Of a stretch of 64,000 bases of DNA, positions 61,644 to 64,000 are shown piece after piece. Each line of letters begins with the position of its first letter. The stretch's first letter is position 1. The notes below the pieces were generated by a model, which was not told where the DNA came from, searched no databases, and saw only the letters and a list, made by a program, of their open reading frames with translations. The position numbers and the translations under genes are program-made. Origin of the DNA: M0108 sp044228795 (GTDB lineage Bacteria; Pseudomonadota; Gammaproteobacteria; Chromatiales; Chromatiaceae); NCBI GenBank assembly GCA_044228795.1, contig JBGAUE010000012.1, positions 1 through 64,000 of the forward strand. The letters run 5' to 3'.

Positions 61644-62814
61644 CGATCTTCATGGGGCGGGCGACGTTGGGGACATAGTCCAGGTCGCAATCGGGATCGG
61701 GGGTGTCGTAATTGATGGTAGGGGGTGCCACCTGGTCCCGCATGGCCAATAGGGTGAAAATGGCCTCGGCCCCGCCCGCCGCGCCCAGCATATGGCCGGT
61801 CATGGACTTGGTGGAGCTGACGGCGACCTTGTAAGCGTTCACACCGAAGGCGCGTTTGATACCCTTGGTCTCGGCGATGTCGCCCGCCGGGGTCGAGGTA
61901 CCGTGGGCATTGATGTAGTCCACCTGGTCGGCCCCCATACCCGCCATCTCCAAGGCCAGGCGCATACACTCAGCGGCGCCCTCGCCATCTTCCGAGGGGG
62001 CGGTCATATGGTAGGCGTCGGAATTCATGCCGAAGCCCACCAACTCCGCGTAAATATTGGCCCCACGCGCCTTGGCCATCTCGTATTCTTCGAGCATGAT
62101 GACACCGGCTCCGTCGCTGAGGACGAAGCCATCGCGGTCACGATCGAAGGGACGACTGGCAAGTTGCGGGGCGTCGTTGCGGGTGGAAAGGGCCTTGGCG
62201 GCGGCAAAACCACCGAGCCCGACGGGGGTAGTCGCCATCTCAGCGCCGCCAGCGAGCATGGCATCGACCATGCCGTGGCGAATCATGAGGGCGGCCTCAC
62301 CGATGTTGTGGGTGCCGGTACTACAAGCGGATACGATCGAGTAATTGGGCCCTTTAAGGCCATATTTGATCGAGAGATCCCCGGCGACCATGTTCACGAT
62401 GTTGGCGGGCACGAAGAAGGGCGAAATCTTGCGAGGCCCCCCATGGAGATAGGCCGCGTAACTGTTTTCGATGCCGGCGATACCGCCAATACCGGAGCCA
62501 ACGGCAACGCCGATGCGACGACAATTCTGCTCCGTGATTTCGAGGCCTGAATCCTCCATGGCCTGTGTCCCGGCGCCAATGCCGTAATGGATAAATTTAT
62601 CCATCTTCTTGACGTCTTTCTTGGAGACGTAGAGCTCGGGGTCGAAACCGTAGATAGGCCCACCGAACCGGGTAGAAAAGGGCGCTATTTCGAAATGGGT
62701 GATGGGCTGAATACCGCTACGCCCGGCCAGGATGCTCTCCCACCCAGACTTGGTATCCAGTCCCACCGGGGCGACAAGGCCGACGCCGGTGACTACAACC
62801 CTTCTGATCGACAT
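61576..62814 (-). CDS. fabF: 3-oxoacyl-ACP synthase II
   Basis: Condensing enzyme of fatty-acid elongation, 412 residues. The nucleophile Cys lies in SACSTGTHNIGEA; the two catalytic His residues lie in INAHGTSTPAGD and STKSMTGHMLGAAG. The end NSFGFGGTNGSLVFRR is typical. ATG 62814 (MSIRRVVVTGVG) is chosen; the reading frame extends further upstream without similarity. Confidence 0.95.
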   Translation of the reverse strand: MSIRRVVVTGVGLVAPVGLDTKSGWESILAGRSGIQPITHFEIAPFSTRFGGPIYGFDPELYVSKKDVKKMDKFIHYGIGAGTQAMEDSGLEITEQNCRRIGVAVGSGIGGIAGIENSYAAYLHGGPRKISPFFVPANIVNMVAGDLSIKYGLKGPNYSIVSACSTGTHNIGEAALMIRHGMVDAMLAGGAEMATTPVGLGGFAAAKALSTRNDAPQLASRPFDRDRDGFVLSDGAGVIMLEEYEMAKARGANIYAELVGFGMNSDAYHMTAPSEDGEGAAECMRLALEMAGMGADQVDYINAHGTSTPAGDIAETKGIKRAFGVNAYKVAVSSTKSMTGHMLGAAGGAEAIFTLLAMRDQVAPPTINYDTPDPDCDLDYVPNVARPMKIDVAISNSFGFGGTNGSLVFRRI

Positions 62815-62916
62815 AGAAAATACCCTCGAACCTAATCGGGAGCCTGTTCTGGAGTCTGGCTGGCGGCTGCGCCCCGAGGCGCCACCCACCCGCCCGCGAT
62901 AACGCCAGGGCCCTGA

Positions 62917-63153
62917 TCAGGCCTGATGCGCGTTGATATAATCAATAGCCTGCTTGACCGTGGTGATCTTCTCGGCATCCTCATCCGGGATCTCGGTCTC
63001 GAACTCCTCTTCCAGGGCCATCACCAACTCAACGGTATCCAGGGAGTCGGCGCCGAGGTCATCGACGAAAGAGGACTCAAGGGTCACCTCTTCCTCCTTG
63101 ACACCCAACTGCTCCACTACGATCTTGCGGACTCGCTCTTCAACGCTGCTCAT
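62917..63153 (-). CDS. acpP: Acyl carrier protein
   Basis: A 78-residue carrier of the growing acyl chain. Ser37 in GADSLDTVEL takes the phosphopantetheine arm. The acidic helix II and the length are typical. It sits between fabG and fabF as usual. On the - strand, TAGAAT near 63210 could be a -10 for a separate acpP promoter. Confidence 0.96.
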   Translation of the reverse strand: MSSVEERVRKIVVEQLGVKEEEVTLESSFVDDLGADSLDTVELVMALEEEFETEIPDEDAEKITTVKQAIDYINAHQA

Positions 63154-63262
63154 TTTATTGGACCCTCACGGATTAAAATATATCGCCCCAGGAAGGGCGG
63201 TGCCTATTCTAGGCGTATTCGGTGGCGGATGAAAGGCGCCCCGGGGCACGCCCGCCATTGGA

Positions 63263-64000
63263 TCAGACCATCCACATACCGCCGTTGACGTGGATGGTCT
63301 CACCGGTGATGTAGGCCGCTCCGGGTGACGCCAGGAAGACCACGGTCGCAGCCACCTCCTCCACCGAGCCCCAGCGCCCCAGAGGGATGCCGGCCAGAAT
63401 TTGTTGCTGATGGGCCTCATCCAGGGCGCGGGTCATGTCGGTATCGATCAGGCCCGGCGCCACGCAGTTGATCGTGATGCCCCGGGAACCGACCTCGCGC
63501 GCCAGGGACTTACTGAAGCCAATCATACCGGCCTTGGCCGCCGCATAATTGGCCTGACCGGCATTGCCCATGACGGCGACCACCGAGGCGATATTGATGA
63601 TGCGCCCCTTGCGAGCCTTGGTCATGGCGCGCAAGCAAGCCTTGGACATACGATAAACAGAGCCGAGATTGGTGTCCACTAAAGTATTCCAATCGGATTC
63701 CTTCATGCGCATCAAGAGGTTGTCCCGAGTGATGCCGGCGTTATTGACCAGAATACTGGGTTCGCCTAAATCCAGCCTCATACGCTCCATCAGGCTGTCC
63801 ACGGACAGCGGGTCGGCGACATCGAGGACCAGGCCGGCACCCTGACAGCCGTTAGCGGTCAGGGTCTCGCTGATACGCTCGGCGCCGGCCTCCGTGGTCG
63901 CGGTACCCCCGACCACGGCCCCGGCCCGACCCAGGGCCAAGGCAATGGCCTGGCCAATGCCCCGAGAGGCACCCGTTACCAGGGCGATTTCACCTTCAAG
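63263..64000 (-). CDS. fabG: 3-oxoacyl-ACP reductase, partial at the window edge
   Basis: NADPH-dependent reductase of fatty-acid synthesis. The coding frame is open to the last base and lacks only the first few codons; it begins LEGEIALVTGASRGIGQAIA. Visible motifs are the NNAGITRDNLLMRM block and the catalytic Ser-Tyr-Lys set in INIASVVAVMG and ANYAAAKAGM. It ends ETIHVNGGMWMV, typical of FabG. Confidence 0.95.
   Translation of the reverse strand, partial: LEGEIALVTGASRGIGQAIALALGRAGAVVGGTATTEAGAERISETLTANGCQGAGLVLDVADPLSVDSLMERMRLDLGEPSILVNNAGITRDNLLMRMKESDWNTLVDTNLGSVYRMSKACLRAMTKARKGRIINIASVVAVMGNAGQANYAAAKAGMIGFSKSLAREVGSRGITINCVAPGLIDTDMTRALDEAHQQQILAGIPLGRWGSVEEVAATVVFLASPGAAYITGETIHVNGGMWMV

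Noticed and set aside
1..64000. CRISPR array, tRNA or rRNA genes, prophage
   Set aside because: No regularly spaced repeats, no cloverleaf or rRNA sequence and no phage structural genes were recognised by eye. Tools such as tRNAscan-SE would be needed to exclude tRNAs fully.

Overview
The window comes from a GC-rich gammaproteobacterium, most likely a purple sulfur bacterium (Chromatiaceae). The main pointer is a membrane-bound NiFe hydrogenase operon in which two electron-transfer genes (isp1, isp2) sit between the small- and large-subunit genes. This layout is known from Thiocapsa and Allochromatium. A glycogen/polyphosphate reserve block and a complete Tad pilus locus fit that lifestyle. 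The assignment is inference from gene content; no rRNA or tRNA gene was seen.

Layout. 1-2.8 kb: frameshifted response regulator, then lolD and lolC (lipoprotein export). 2.9-9.9 kb: hydrogenase module hynS-isp1-isp2-hynL with a HupH-C-domain protein, a maturation protease, hypC and an unknown 150-residue protein; palindromes lie in the two divergent control regions. 10-19.2 kb: ppsR, murI, then reserve metabolism (glgA, GH57 branching enzyme, DUF4912 protein, glgX, ppk2). 19.4-30.5 kb: TrpB-like protein, a membrane protein, a Na,K-ATPase-like P-type pump, ycgL, a GarR-like reductase, a PDZ-like protein, mobA, a BaeSR-type two-component pair and a YbeL-type zinc-ribbon protein.

30.6-34.3 kb is an insertion-sequence nest. 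One degenerate IS481-family transposase gene is split into three pieces by two separate insertions: an ISNCY-like element with 15-bp inverted repeats and a 7-bp target duplication, and an IS3-family element with a slippery heptamer. All three transposases are damaged. 34.4-39.6 kb: GT-C glycosyltransferase, FAD-dependent oxidoreductase, STT3-like membrane protein (surface glycan or glycosylation genes).

39.8-51.7 kb is a Tad/Flp pilus locus. tadG and two tadE genes on the + strand converge on flp-cpaA-rcpC-rcpA-lipoprotein-tadZ-tadA-tadB-tadC-tadD on the - strand. The 55-residue Flp pilin gene is followed by a strong terminator. 52-55.8 kb is an accessory patch: a phosphodiesterase/phosphatase-family protein, a lipoprotein with a complete Kunitz (BPTI) cysteine framework, a vapBC pair whose toxin lacks one catalytic Asp, and two decayed copies of a vapC-Rpn module.

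55.8-64 kb returns to core genes: a lytic transglycosylase, a DUF2934 protein, then tatD-pilZ-holB-tmk-mltG-fabF-acpP-fabG on the - strand, without the pabC gene often found between fabF and mltG.

No CRISPR array, prophage or clear multi-gene defence system was found. The most unusual items are the Kunitz lipoprotein with Glu at the predicted P1 position, the nested insertions, the VapC Asp-to-Val change and the uncharacterised protein beside the hydrogenase genes.
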